From Flavobacteriales bacterium (GTDB lineage Bacteria; Bacteroidota; Bacteroidia; Flavobacteriales_F; PHOS-HE28): a stretch of 64,000 nt of DNA. The stretch covers positions 372,001-436,000 of the forward strand of contig JADJWA010000001.1 of the NCBI GenBank assembly GCA_016716605.1. The letters run 5' to 3'. The notes beneath the pieces are model-generated. The model saw only the letters and a program-made list of their open reading frames with translations. It searched no databases and was not told where the DNA came from. Position numbers and translations under genes: made by a program. Below are positions 51,751 through 60,967 of this stretch, piece by piece; position 1 is the stretch's first letter; each line of letters begins with the position of its first letter.

Positions 51751-53385
51751 CTACGCCTCTGCCTTTGCCACTTCCTTCACGCCCATGCCCATCGCCGCCT
51801 TCACGAAGGCGATGAACAAAGGGTGCGGCTTGGCCACGGTGCTGCGGTACTCCGGATGGAACTGCACGCCGATGAACCAGGGGTGGCCCTTGATCTCCAC
51901 GATCTCCACGAGCTTGCCCTGCGGGTTGATGCCTGATGCCGCCATGCCGGCTTTCTCGTAGGCCTTCAGGTAAGCATTGTTGAATTCGTAGCGGTGGCGA
52001 TGCCGTTCGCTGATGTCGCGCTTTCGGTAGACCTGCTTCGCCAGGCTATCATCCTCCAGTTTGCACGGGTAGGCGCCCAGACGCATGGTGCCGCCCTTGT
52101 CCGCTATCTGCTTCTGCTCCTCCATCATCGCGATCACCGGATGCGTGGTGTCGGCGTTCATCTCCGTGCTGTTGGCATCGGTGTAGCCGAGCACGTTTCG
52201 GCCGAACTCGATCACCGCGCACTGCATGCCCAAGCAGATGCCGAGGAAGGGCACCTTGTTCTCCCGTGCGTATTTGATCGCCTCGATCTTCCCCTCGATG
52301 CCACGATGCCCGAAGCCCGGCGCCACGAGTACCCCGGCCAACCCGCCGAGGTGCTTGGCGACGTTCTTCGGGGTGAGCTTCTCGCTGTGCACCCACTTGA
52401 TATGGACCTTGAGCTCATTGGCCGCACCAGCGTGCTCCAAGGCTTCCTTGATGCTCTTATAGGCATCCTTCAGCTCCACGTACTTGCCCACGAGGCCGAT
52501 ATGCACTTCGCCCTTTGGCTCCTTGTAGCGGCGCAGGAAGTCCTTCCAGGCCTCCAGGTCGGCATCCGGAAAGGTGGTCACGCCGAGTTTCCTCAGCACC
52601 ACTTCATCGAGCCGCTCCTGCTGCATCATCAGCGGCACGTCGTAGATCGTCTCGGCATCTCGGCTCTCGATCACTGCCTCAGCGTCCACGTTGCAGAAGA
52701 GGGCGATCTTCTCCTTCATGCCCTTCTGCATAGGATGCTCCGTGCGGCACACGAGGACGTCGGGCTGCACGCCTAGGCTGAGCAGCTCCTTCACGCTGTG
52801 CTGCGTGGGCTTGGTCTTCAGTTCGCCGGTGGTGCCCAAGAACGGCAAGAGGGTCAGGTGAATGGTGAGGCAGTCCTTGCCCTTGGCCCATTTGAGCTGG
52901 CGTATAGATTCGATGTACGGCAGGCTCTCGATGTCGCCCACGGTGCCGCCCACCTCGGTGATCACGAAGTCGTAGATGCCTTTGCGGCCTAAGGCCTGTA
53001 TGTGCGCCTTGATCTCGTCGGTGATGTGCGGGATCACCTGCACGGTCTTTCCGAGGTATTCGCCGCGCCGTTCCTTGCTGATGACGTTCTGGTAGATGCG
53101 GCCGGTGGTGACGTTGTTCGCCTGGCTGGTGGGGACATCGAGGAAGCGCTCATAATGGCCCAGATCGAGGTCGGTCTCAGCGCCATCCTCGGTCACGAAG
53201 CACTCGCCGTGCTCGTACGGATTGAGCGTGCCCGGATCCACATTGATGTAGGGGTCGAGCTTCTGGATGGTGACCGTGAAGCCGCGCGCCTGCAGCAATT
53301 TGGCCAAGGAGGCCGAGATGATGCCTTTGCCGAGGCTGGAGGTGACCCCTCCGGTAACGAAGATGTATTTGGTGGAGCCCGTCAT
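51751..53385 (-). CDS. pyrG: CTP synthase
   Basis: A 544-residue CTP synthase making CTP from UTP, ATP and glutamine. The N-terminal synthetase domain has the P-loop-like YIFVTGGVTSSLGKGIISASLAKLL, KLDPYINVDPGTLNPYEHGECFVTEDGAETDLDLGHYERF and EVGGTVGDIESLPYIESIRQ. The C-terminal class I glutaminase carries the nucleophile Cys in FLGICLGMQCAV and the His-Glu pair in GVQFHPEYRS. Length is typical. The coding region is regular, with none of the repeat insertions seen in dnaE. A TAcaTTTa box at 53429-53436 on the minus strand may be its promoter; heptamer arms lie just upstream. Confidence 0.97.
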   Translation of the reverse strand: MTGSTKYIFVTGGVTSSLGKGIISASLAKLLQARGFTVTIQKLDPYINVDPGTLNPYEHGECFVTEDGAETDLDLGHYERFLDVPTSQANNVTTGRIYQNVISKERRGEYLGKTVQVIPHITDEIKAHIQALGRKGIYDFVITEVGGTVGDIESLPYIESIRQLKWAKGKDCLTIHLTLLPFLGTTGELKTKPTQHSVKELLSLGVQPDVLVCRTEHPMQKGMKEKIALFCNVDAEAVIESRDAETIYDVPLMMQQERLDEVVLRKLGVTTFPDADLEAWKDFLRRYKEPKGEVHIGLVGKYVELKDAYKSIKEALEHAGAANELKVHIKWVHSEKLTPKNVAKHLGGLAGVLVAPGFGHRGIEGKIEAIKYARENKVPFLGICLGMQCAVIEFGRNVLGYTDANSTEMNADTTHPVIAMMEEQKQIADKGGTMRLGAYPCKLEDDSLAKQVYRKRDISERHRHRYEFNNAYLKAYEKAGMAASGINPQGKLVEIVEIKGHPWFIGVQFHPEYRSTVAKPHPLFIAFVKAAMGMGVKEVAKAEA

Positions 53386-53443
53386 CGCCGATGGAAAGGG
53401 CCCTTGGGCGGACCGCGATCACGGGGTGTAAATGTAGGTGCGC

Positions 53444-53615
53444 AGGTTGAAGGTTGGTTAAGGTTGAGGGTTGCAGGTTGAATGCGCCGCCTCATCATTC
53501 TCGTCGCCTCTAAATGCAGCCCACCCCCCCATATGCATCCGCGAGACGCCCGAACAGAGCGAGGGGCTGAAGGTCATTCAACCCTCAACCCCTGCTAAAC
53601 CTTCAACCCTCAACC
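53444..53615. repeat. Heptamer inverted arms in the pyrG-ahcY gap
   Basis: The left arm (53444-53480) is built of GGTTGAA, GGTTGAG, GGTTGCA and GGTTGAA units. The right arm (about 53577-53615) has TTCAACC, CTCAACC, TTCAACC and CTCAACC, its complement. About 95 bp of ordinary sequence lie between. This is the intergenic version of the family found inside dnaE and the adenylate cyclase gene. Confidence 0.75.
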
Positions 53616-53620
53616 GGCAA

Positions 53621-54937
<1,317 letters not shown>

Positions 54938-54980
54938 TGTTCCGTTGATGGGTGTGTGCCGCTATGACGCTAGCGGCCCG

Positions 54981-54988
54981 CGAAAGTA
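54981..54988 (-). promoter_or_regulatory. -7 box TACTTTCG for ahcY
   Basis: Minus strand, 43 bp before the ahcY ATG at 54937. Confidence 0.45.
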
Positions 54989-55020
54989 GCCTCTTACCGA
55001 GTAACAGCGGCTGAAGCGGT

Positions 55021-55773
55021 ATGTTCGCAACGATGAGCAAGGTCCTGAACCGGATCGAACAGGCCAGGCGCGCGGGGCAGAAGCTCCTGGCCGTGCTCAT
55101 CGACCCCGATTTCGGCACGGATGAAGCCGCGCTGGAGCGGATGGTCCAGAACGCATGCATGGCCAAGGCCGACCTGCTCTTCGTGGGCGGGAGCCTGCTC
55201 ACAACCGCCTCATTCGACCGCTGCGTGGAACTGGTGAGGCGCTGGAGCACGAAGCCCGTGGTGCTCTTCCCCGGCAGCCCTGCGCAACTGAGCGCGCACG
55301 CGGATGCGGTGCTCTTCCTCTCGTTGATCAGCGGACGCAACCCGGAATTGCTCATCGGGCATCACATCACCGCTGCGCCCACGGTGAAGGCGCTCGGCAT
55401 CGAGGCGATCCCCACGGGCTATCTGCTCGTGGATGGCGGCCGCACCACCACGGCGCATTACGTGAGCCAGTCCTCCCCCATCCCGCACGACAAGCCGGGC
55501 ATCGCTGCAGCCACCGCGCTGGCCGGTGAACTGCTCGGATTGCGCGCCATCTACCTCGATACCGGCAGCGGTGCGCCGAAGAGCGTTTCGCCGGCCATGA
55601 TCGCTTCCGTGCGCGCGGCGGTCGATTCGCCCATCATCGTGGGCGGCGGCATCCGCGAAGCGGGACAAGCGCGCGCCTTGTGCGAAGCGGGCGCCGACGT
55701 GCTCGTGGTGGGCACCGCCATCGAACAGGATCCGGATATCGTCTTCGCGCTGAGCGAGGCCGTGCACGGGTGA
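55021..55773 (+). CDS. Geranylgeranylglyceryl phosphate synthase family protein
   Basis: A 250-residue TIM-barrel prenyltransferase of the GGGPS/PcrB family, joining a polyprenyl diphosphate to glycerol 1-phosphate. Two ATGs are available (55021 and 55033); the second (MSKVLNRIEQARRAGQKLLAVLIDPD) looks like the family start. Motifs: LIDPDFGTDEAALERMV, ADLLFVGGSLL, PVVLFPGSPAQLSAHADAVLFLSLISGRNPELLIGHH, IPTGYLLVDGGRTTTAHYVSQ, IYLDTGSGAPKSVS and PIIVGGGIREAGQARALCEAGADVLVVGTAIE. This is the bacterial group II form common in Bacteroidota, whose physiological lipid product is not settled. It is divergent from ahcY and is followed 18 bp later by the cyclase gene. Confidence 0.92.
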   Translation: MFATMSKVLNRIEQARRAGQKLLAVLIDPDFGTDEAALERMVQNACMAKADLLFVGGSLLTTASFDRCVELVRRWSTKPVVLFPGSPAQLSAHADAVLFLSLISGRNPELLIGHHITAAPTVKALGIEAIPTGYLLVDGGRTTTAHYVSQSSPIPHDKPGIAAATALAGELLGLRAIYLDTGSGAPKSVSPAMIASVRAAVDSPIIVGGGIREAGQARALCEAGADVLVVGTAIEQDPDIVFALSEAVHG

Positions 55774-55791
55774 GCCGCTACATTCACCGGC

Positions 55792-57819
55792 ATGCGGAGC
55801 GTCGCGCTCGTCCTCCTTTGGCTGGTCGCCATCGCTGCGCACGGCCAAACGGATTCGTTGCTGCGCGTATGGAATGATGACGCCCAGCCCGATTCAGCAC
55901 GGTTGAAGGCCGTGCAGATCCTCGCCTGGAGAGCGGTGTTCGAGCAGCCCGACAGCGGCATGGCCCTGGCGCGAAAGCAGCTCGATTTCGCGCGCCGGGT
56001 TGAATCGCAGTCCGCGCAATTCGAAGCCAGCACCACCCTCGCCGTGGGCAGCAGCATGAAGAGCGATTACGAGTCAGCGCTCAACCACCTGCATGCTTGC
56101 CTCGCCTTATCGAAGGCGATGAAGGACCCCAAGCGCGAAGCCAACACCTACAGCAACCTGAGCAATGTGTACCGCAGCCTCGGCGACCTGCCCATGGCGC
56201 TCACCCAGCTGCAGAAGAGCCTGCGCATCGACACGGAACTCCAGAACAAGGATGGTTTGGCCGGCACCTACAACAACATGGGCACCATCCAGACCGAGTT
56301 GAACAACCACCGCGAAGCCCTCGGCCATTACGAGGGAAGCGCTGCGCTGGCGGAGGAGCTCGATAGCGATCGCGGCCGTGCCCAAGCCGCCTTGAACCTG
56401 GGAAGCGCCTACCTGAACCTGGGCAGGCCCGATACGGCAGCGCTGCTCTTCGAGCGCGGGCTGGAGCTGTACCGAAGGATCGGGCGCAGGCTCGAGCAGG
56501 GCATGGCCTTCAACAACCTGGGGCGTGCCTATGGGCAGCTGGGTCGCGGCGCCGAGGCGTTCGCGAGCCTCGATTCCGCTGAGCGGATACTCACCTCGCT
56601 GGGCAGTGCGCGCCAGCTGGTGCGCACCCATGTGAACCGCGGCAACCTGCTCATCGACCTGAAGCGGGCGCGCGAGGCCATCGCCGCCTGCCGCGCTGGA
56701 GAGGGCATCGCCGTGTCCGCCAACCTGCTGCAGCAACGCGTGGAATGCCTGCAATGCCTGCACAGAGCGCTTGAACTGGCCGGTGACTTCCGGAATGCAT
56801 ACGCCGCGCAATCCGCGTACATGAGCGTGAATGATTCCTTGCTGCGGCTCAATAACAGCAAGGAGGTCACGCGGCTCGAGGTCACGCGGGCCTTTCAGGA
56901 GCGCATGCTCGCCGACAGCCTGGACAATGTGCGAAGGCTGCATGAGCAGGAGCTGCATGCGCAAGATCGGATCGCGAGCGAGAAGGAGCGCCGCAACTTC
57001 TTCCTCTACGCCGGCTTGGGCGTGCTCGCCCTATCCGCTGGACTGTGGAACCGACTTCGCTACACACGTCGCTCGCGAGCGGCCATCCAGTTCGAGAAGG
57101 AGCGCAGCGAGAACCTGCTGCTCAACATCCTGCCCGCTGCCGTCGCGGAGGAATTGAAGGACAAGGGCGAGGCGGAAGCAAGGCTCTTCGATCAGGTCAC
57201 CGTGCTCTTCACAGATTTCAAGGGCTTCACCGCGCTCAGTGAGAAGGTCACGCCTAAGCAGCTCGTGAAGGACCTGCATGAGTGCTTCAGCGCCTTCGAC
57301 CGCATTTGCGCCAGGCACGGCATCGAGAAGATCAAGACCATCGGCGATGCATACATGGCGGCTGGCGGCCTGCCGACGCCGAACGCGACTCATGCCATGG
57401 ATGCGATACGGGCCGCCCTGGAGATGCGCGATTTCATCGCCGTGGGCAAGCAGCGGAAGATCGAAGCCGGCCTTCCGTACTTCGAGATCCGCATCGGGAT
57501 CCACAGCGGACCCGTTGTGGCCGGCGTGGTGGGCGAGAAGAAATTCGCCTACGACATCTGGGGCGATACCGTGAACACCGCTTCACGCATGGAGAGCAGC
57601 GGAGAAGTGGGCAAGGTGAACATCAGCGAAGCGACCTATGCCTTGGTGAAGGATGTGATGATGGTGGATGGCGAACTGTCAGCAGCGGATGGGAGATCCT
57701 CCCATTCACCAACTCCCATTCCCCACTCACCTTCATTCGTATTCACCCCACGCGGGAAAGTGAAGGCCAAGGGCAAAGGGGAGATGGAGATGTACTTCGC
57801 GGAGCCGGCACGAAGCTGA
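55792..57819 (+). CDS. TPR-containing membrane adenylate cyclase (class III)
   Basis: A 675-residue protein. Signal peptide/first helix MRSVALVLLWLVAIAAHGQ, then a periplasmic TPR array of about seven repeats (NTYSNLSNVYRSLGDLPMALTQLQKSLRID, GTYNNMGTIQTELNNHREALGHYEGSAAL), a coiled coil, one membrane span (NFFLYAGLGVLALSAGLWN) and a cytosolic class III cyclase. Metal-binding Asp residues are in LFTDFKGFT and IGDAYM; Lys in EKIKTIGDAYM and Asp in YDIWGDTVNTASRM indicate ATP as substrate; the transition-state Asn/Arg are in NTASRM. A heptamer-repeat insertion adds HSPTPIPHSP between VDGELSAADG and the final FTPRGKVKAKGKGEMEMYF. It should couple an envelope signal to cAMP. Confidence 0.9.
   Translation: MRSVALVLLWLVAIAAHGQTDSLLRVWNDDAQPDSARLKAVQILAWRAVFEQPDSGMALARKQLDFARRVESQSAQFEASTTLAVGSSMKSDYESALNHLHACLALSKAMKDPKREANTYSNLSNVYRSLGDLPMALTQLQKSLRIDTELQNKDGLAGTYNNMGTIQTELNNHREALGHYEGSAALAEELDSDRGRAQAALNLGSAYLNLGRPDTAALLFERGLELYRRIGRRLEQGMAFNNLGRAYGQLGRGAEAFASLDSAERILTSLGSARQLVRTHVNRGNLLIDLKRAREAIAACRAGEGIAVSANLLQQRVECLQCLHRALELAGDFRNAYAAQSAYMSVNDSLLRLNNSKEVTRLEVTRAFQERMLADSLDNVRRLHEQELHAQDRIASEKERRNFFLYAGLGVLALSAGLWNRLRYTRRSRAAIQFEKERSENLLLNILPAAVAEELKDKGEAEARLFDQVTVLFTDFKGFTALSEKVTPKQLVKDLHECFSAFDRICARHGIEKIKTIGDAYMAAGGLPTPNATHAMDAIRAALEMRDFIAVGKQRKIEAGLPYFEIRIGIHSGPVVAGVVGEKKFAYDIWGDTVNTASRMESSGEVGKVNISEATYALVKDVMMVDGELSAADGRSSHSPTPIPHSPSFVFTPRGKVKAKGKGEMEMYFAEPARS
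57687..57732. repeat. Heptamer repeat inside the adenylate cyclase gene
   Basis: 57704-57724 matches the reverse complement of the 21-base dnaE units at 2013-2033 and 2475-2495 at 20 of 21 positions. ATGGGAG (57689-57695) and CTCCCAT (57699-57705) form a short hairpin with an ATC centre. It is translated in frame into a Ser/Pro/His-rich peptide near the end of the catalytic domain. Confidence 0.75.
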
Positions 57820-57833
57820 ATCCGCGCATACGC

Positions 57834-58784
57834 TCACCGCGCCACGATCAGTCTTGAATGGAGCACGGCTCCATAACGGTCGTGCGCCTCGATCCCATAC
57901 AGGCCGGGCGACAGGTCAGTTGCATCGATGGCGATGCCCGATGCCGCAGTCATCTCTTTCACGATGCGGCCCTCGGCATCGCGCATGATCACCCGAAACA
58001 AGCCTTCAGGCCCCGCGATGCGAAAGAAGCCTTCAGCTGGATTGGGCCATGCGATCAATTGCTCGATCCCGGTCTCCGGGGTTCCGAGCGATAGGCCCGT
58101 GGTCAGCCCGCCATGCGACGGGGATGCAGTGGTGCCCCCGATAAGGTCGGCGACGACGTCCCCGTCGGAGAAGAGCACGAGCTGACCATCGCCGGAAGGC
58201 GTGTCGCCCGCTTCGGACACGCCTACCATGTAGCACGCATCCGGCTGCAGCTCCACCCATAGCTCTTCGACCCCATCCGTGATAAAGGGTCCGCCCTGCG
58301 CCACCACTTGCGCGTTGGCATCTGTGATGGACCAGAAAAGCGAATCCGGCGGGGTGCCCATGTTCACCACCACGTTCACGAGGTAGGTGCTCGCCGCTCC
58401 GGGCACGATGTCCATCGAGGCCAGGAGCACATTGCCATCAGGATCCTCATCGGGTTCCTCGTTCACGCTGATGATGTGGAACTCCAGCTGGTCGCCGGGG
58501 TCAACGGGCACAGCAGGCAATGCGGGCTGGCGCACCTCGCCTTGCAGCGCCGGAACGGCCAGGATCCAGTTGAAGCTGTTCACCATCAGGCCGTTCTTCC
58601 AGGTCTCCACCACGCAGGTTCCCATGGCGGCCGATCCGGCATTCTGGATCTTCAGTACCGGCGTGCCGCTGCCTTCGCAGGCGTAGCGCAGGCCGGTGTA
58701 CTCCAGGATCCTTGCATCGTAGGTGGATTGGGCGGTGCAATTGGCTCCGAAGGCGCAAGCCATGAGGAAGAGGAGCGGCTTCAT
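57834..58784 (-). CDS. Secreted protein with T9SS type A sorting domain (paralog A)
   Basis: A 316-residue secreted protein starting at the ATG at 58784 with signal peptide MKPLLFLMACAFGANCTAQS. Residues ~20-120 form a beta domain (ILEYTGLRYACEGSGTPVLKIQNAGSAAMGTCVVETWKNG, FHIISVNEEPDED) that is almost identical to the start of the neighbouring 686-residue protein. A second beta domain follows (LVNVVVNMGTPPDSLFWSITDANAQVVAQGG, with CYMVGVSEAGDTPSGDGQL), then a type A sorting domain (IAWPNPAEGFFRIAGPEG ... LSPGLYGIEAHDRYGAVLHSRLIVAR). Function is unknown. It probably arose by duplication from the neighbour, with the middle of the protein missing. Confidence 0.82.
   Translation of the reverse strand: MKPLLFLMACAFGANCTAQSTYDARILEYTGLRYACEGSGTPVLKIQNAGSAAMGTCVVETWKNGLMVNSFNWILAVPALQGEVRQPALPAVPVDPGDQLEFHIISVNEEPDEDPDGNVLLASMDIVPGAASTYLVNVVVNMGTPPDSLFWSITDANAQVVAQGGPFITDGVEELWVELQPDACYMVGVSEAGDTPSGDGQLVLFSDGDVVADLIGGTTASPSHGGLTTGLSLGTPETGIEQLIAWPNPAEGFFRIAGPEGLFRVIMRDAEGRIVKEMTAASGIAIDATDLSPGLYGIEAHDRYGAVLHSRLIVAR
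58442..58730 (-). repeat. Near-identical module shared with 60549-60834
   Basis: By eye about 97% of bases match over ~285 bp between this segment and 60549-60834, covering the domain after the signal peptide in both paralogs. Beyond the module the two genes are clearly different, so this is a domain-sized duplication or gene conversion tract. Confidence 0.85.
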
Positions 58785-58832
58785 TCCCGTGCAGATTGCT
58801 GGTTCTGTCCTGAACATTCGTGGGCGTGAAGA

Positions 58833-60893
58833 TCAGTCGCGAACGACCAATCGTTCGCTGAGGACCTGGTCGCCCATGCTTGCTGTAACGAGGTAGATGC
58901 CCGAGGCCATGCCAGTCGGCAGTTCAAGTATCGCATCCAGCGTCATCCCTTCCCCGCGACCGAATCGACGATTGATCACGCTCCGGCCGACGAGGTCCAA
59001 CACCTCGACATCAATGTGGGGCGAATGTCCGTGAGCAGCCGAAAGCATGATGCGCACGGTGCCGCCATCATTCGGATTCGGGTAGAGCATCAATCGCGAT
59101 TCCGTGAGCGCCGAAGCGGCAGGGACCAGTTCAGCACCGGTGCATGGATCGATGGTGAGTTGGCAGGCATCGCCCCAGGCCTCACCATCGCGGCACCATG
59201 ACGCCCCGTTGTCGAAGCTCGCCCGGACATCCACTTGATAGGTCACGCCGCATTCGAGGCCGAGGGTATTCACCCAATACTTGCCCGAGGCGCTGGTCTT
59301 CACGACCTCGCCTGATTCACCTGCAACCCGGAACCGGAACTGGTATCGATTGGCATTCACCCAATTGCAGTTCGCGTTCCGGCGCCTCACGGGGCGGGCA
59401 TGCACCAGCACATTGCTCCCGATTGAGCGGCCCTGCCCGCAGCTCAGGTACTGACTGCCGGGCAGGTCGAGCAATCGTGTGGCTGGGCATTGCGCAGCGG
59501 CATTGTCGATGCGGAACCGGCAGGCCGCCCCCCAAGCCTGGTAAGCCCCGCCGATCCTCGCGCGTGCCTTCACATTGTAGAGCACGCCTTCCTGCAGCTG
59601 GCTGCCGCTCCAGCCATTGATCAGGAAATGGCAGGCGCGCGTGGCGCTACCAGGCATGCCGTTGCTGGTGGCGTGGCTCTGGAAGCGCTTGAAGCTGTAT
59701 CCTCCGTTGGGGTCGAAGAACCAGATCTGGTAGCCACTGCCAGTGTTGTCGATGCCGTACTGCGCGGTCACGCCGGAATTGGCGTTGAGCACCACGTACT
59801 CAGCGCCGCATGGGGCCGTGCGCCAATCGAGCTTATCGCAACCGGTGAAGGTGGGGCGGTCGTCCCCGAGCGGCAGGCAGAAGCCTTCGCCGCCGGCGAT
59901 CGCGCTCATCCCGCCATCACCGAAACCGTCCCTGTTATCGATCATGCGCCGCATCGAGCCATTGCCCTCGCGCAGGATGTAACCGCCCCCTACGATGCCA
60001 TCGCCGCCTGCATCCATCACCCTCAGCTGATAGCAGCCCTCGGGCAGGCAGCATCCGTCGATCAAGGTTTGCGCTCCGCCTGAAATACCGCCTCCCGTGC
60101 AATGGATGATGTTGCCGTCAGCGGATCGGATCTCATACGAGGTCTCGTTGGCCGCCGCATCGGTGCGCAGCTCCAGTTCCACCGGATACGGGCATGCTTC
60201 GAGCGCACCGGCGCGAAGGCCCTTGGAATAGGATTCTTCGAGGTCTGCGGCCACGAGTAGCGTATTGCCGCCTCGCTTCACCCGTACCACGGCATCGGGT
60301 GCAAGGCTCCGGGTCTGATCCTCGGCCTTGAAGGTGTAGCAACCGGGTGGCAGGTCGATCTCGTCCGTCACCACCGTATTGCCCTCCTCGTACGGCCCGC
60401 CCGACGCCACCACTTGGTTCAGGTGATTCGTTACGCTCCACACGATGGCGCCGGGGTCATCGCCGAGCTCAATGAGCACTTCCATCTCGCCGCCATTGGA
60501 TAGCGCTGGCGTATCGCTCAGGTCAACCCCAAGGATGTTGCCCGCCGCATCCTCATCGGGCTCATCGTTCACGCTGATGATGTGGAACTCCAACTGGTCG
60601 CCGGGGTCAACGGGCACAGCAGGCAATGCAGGCTGGCGCACCTCGCCCTGCAGCGCCGGAACGGGCAGGATCCAGTTGAAGCTGTTCACCATCAAGCCGT
60701 TCTTCCAGGTCTCCACCACGCAGGTTCCCATGGCGGCCGATCCGGCATTCTGGATCTTCAGCACCGGCGTGCCGCTGCCTTCGCAGGCGTACCGCAGGCC
60801 GGTGTACTCCAGGATCTTGGCATCGTAGGTGGTTTGCCCAGCGCAAGCGAACGCTGCGAAGCCGGCGAACAGGGGGAACAATGGTCGGAGCAT
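58833..60893 (-). CDS. Secreted protein with T9SS type A sorting domain (paralog B)
   Basis: A 686-residue secreted protein starting at the ATG at 60893 (MLRPLFPLFAGFAAFACAGQT). Its first ~105 residues nearly match paralog A. Two further beta domains with the pattern VDEIDLPPGCYTFKAEDQ / GCCLPEGCYQLRVMDAGGDGIVGGGYILREGNG are seen, then a Cys-rich stretch (LNANSGVTAQYGIDNTGSGYQIWFFDPNGGYSFKRF, ARARIGGAYQAWGAACRFRIDN) that occurs in pairs, and a type A sorting domain (MLYPNPNDGGTVRIML ... MASGIYLVTASMGDQVLSERLVVRD). The GCYxxxxxDxxGDG pattern resembles Ca-binding beta repeats. It is probably a surface or matrix protein, with no enzymatic motif. Confidence 0.84.
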   Translation of the reverse strand: MLRPLFPLFAGFAAFACAGQTTYDAKILEYTGLRYACEGSGTPVLKIQNAGSAAMGTCVVETWKNGLMVNSFNWILPVPALQGEVRQPALPAVPVDPGDQLEFHIISVNDEPDEDAAGNILGVDLSDTPALSNGGEMEVLIELGDDPGAIVWSVTNHLNQVVASGGPYEEGNTVVTDEIDLPPGCYTFKAEDQTRSLAPDAVVRVKRGGNTLLVAADLEESYSKGLRAGALEACPYPVELELRTDAAANETSYEIRSADGNIIHCTGGGISGGAQTLIDGCCLPEGCYQLRVMDAGGDGIVGGGYILREGNGSMRRMIDNRDGFGDGGMSAIAGGEGFCLPLGDDRPTFTGCDKLDWRTAPCGAEYVVLNANSGVTAQYGIDNTGSGYQIWFFDPNGGYSFKRFQSHATSNGMPGSATRACHFLINGWSGSQLQEGVLYNVKARARIGGAYQAWGAACRFRIDNAAAQCPATRLLDLPGSQYLSCGQGRSIGSNVLVHARPVRRRNANCNWVNANRYQFRFRVAGESGEVVKTSASGKYWVNTLGLECGVTYQVDVRASFDNGASWCRDGEAWGDACQLTIDPCTGAELVPAASALTESRLMLYPNPNDGGTVRIMLSAAHGHSPHIDVEVLDLVGRSVINRRFGRGEGMTLDAILELPTGMASGIYLVTASMGDQVLSERLVVRD
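60549..60834 (-). repeat. Near-identical module shared with 58442-58730
   Basis: Second copy of the ~285-bp module, in the same orientation as the first, 2.1 kb apart. Differences are mostly synonymous third positions. Confidence 0.85.
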
Positions 60894-60967
60894 GGAATCA
60901 GGGTTTAACCCCACATAGCTACTTGCCGATCACCGCAACTGCAATAGAACTTTCGTTAGGGGCCCCG

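Noticed and set aside
53386..53620. pyrG-ahcY gap considered as a SAM or SAH riboswitch for ahcY
   Set aside because: The gap is downstream of ahcY, not upstream, and shows no SAH aptamer core; only heptamer arms are visible.
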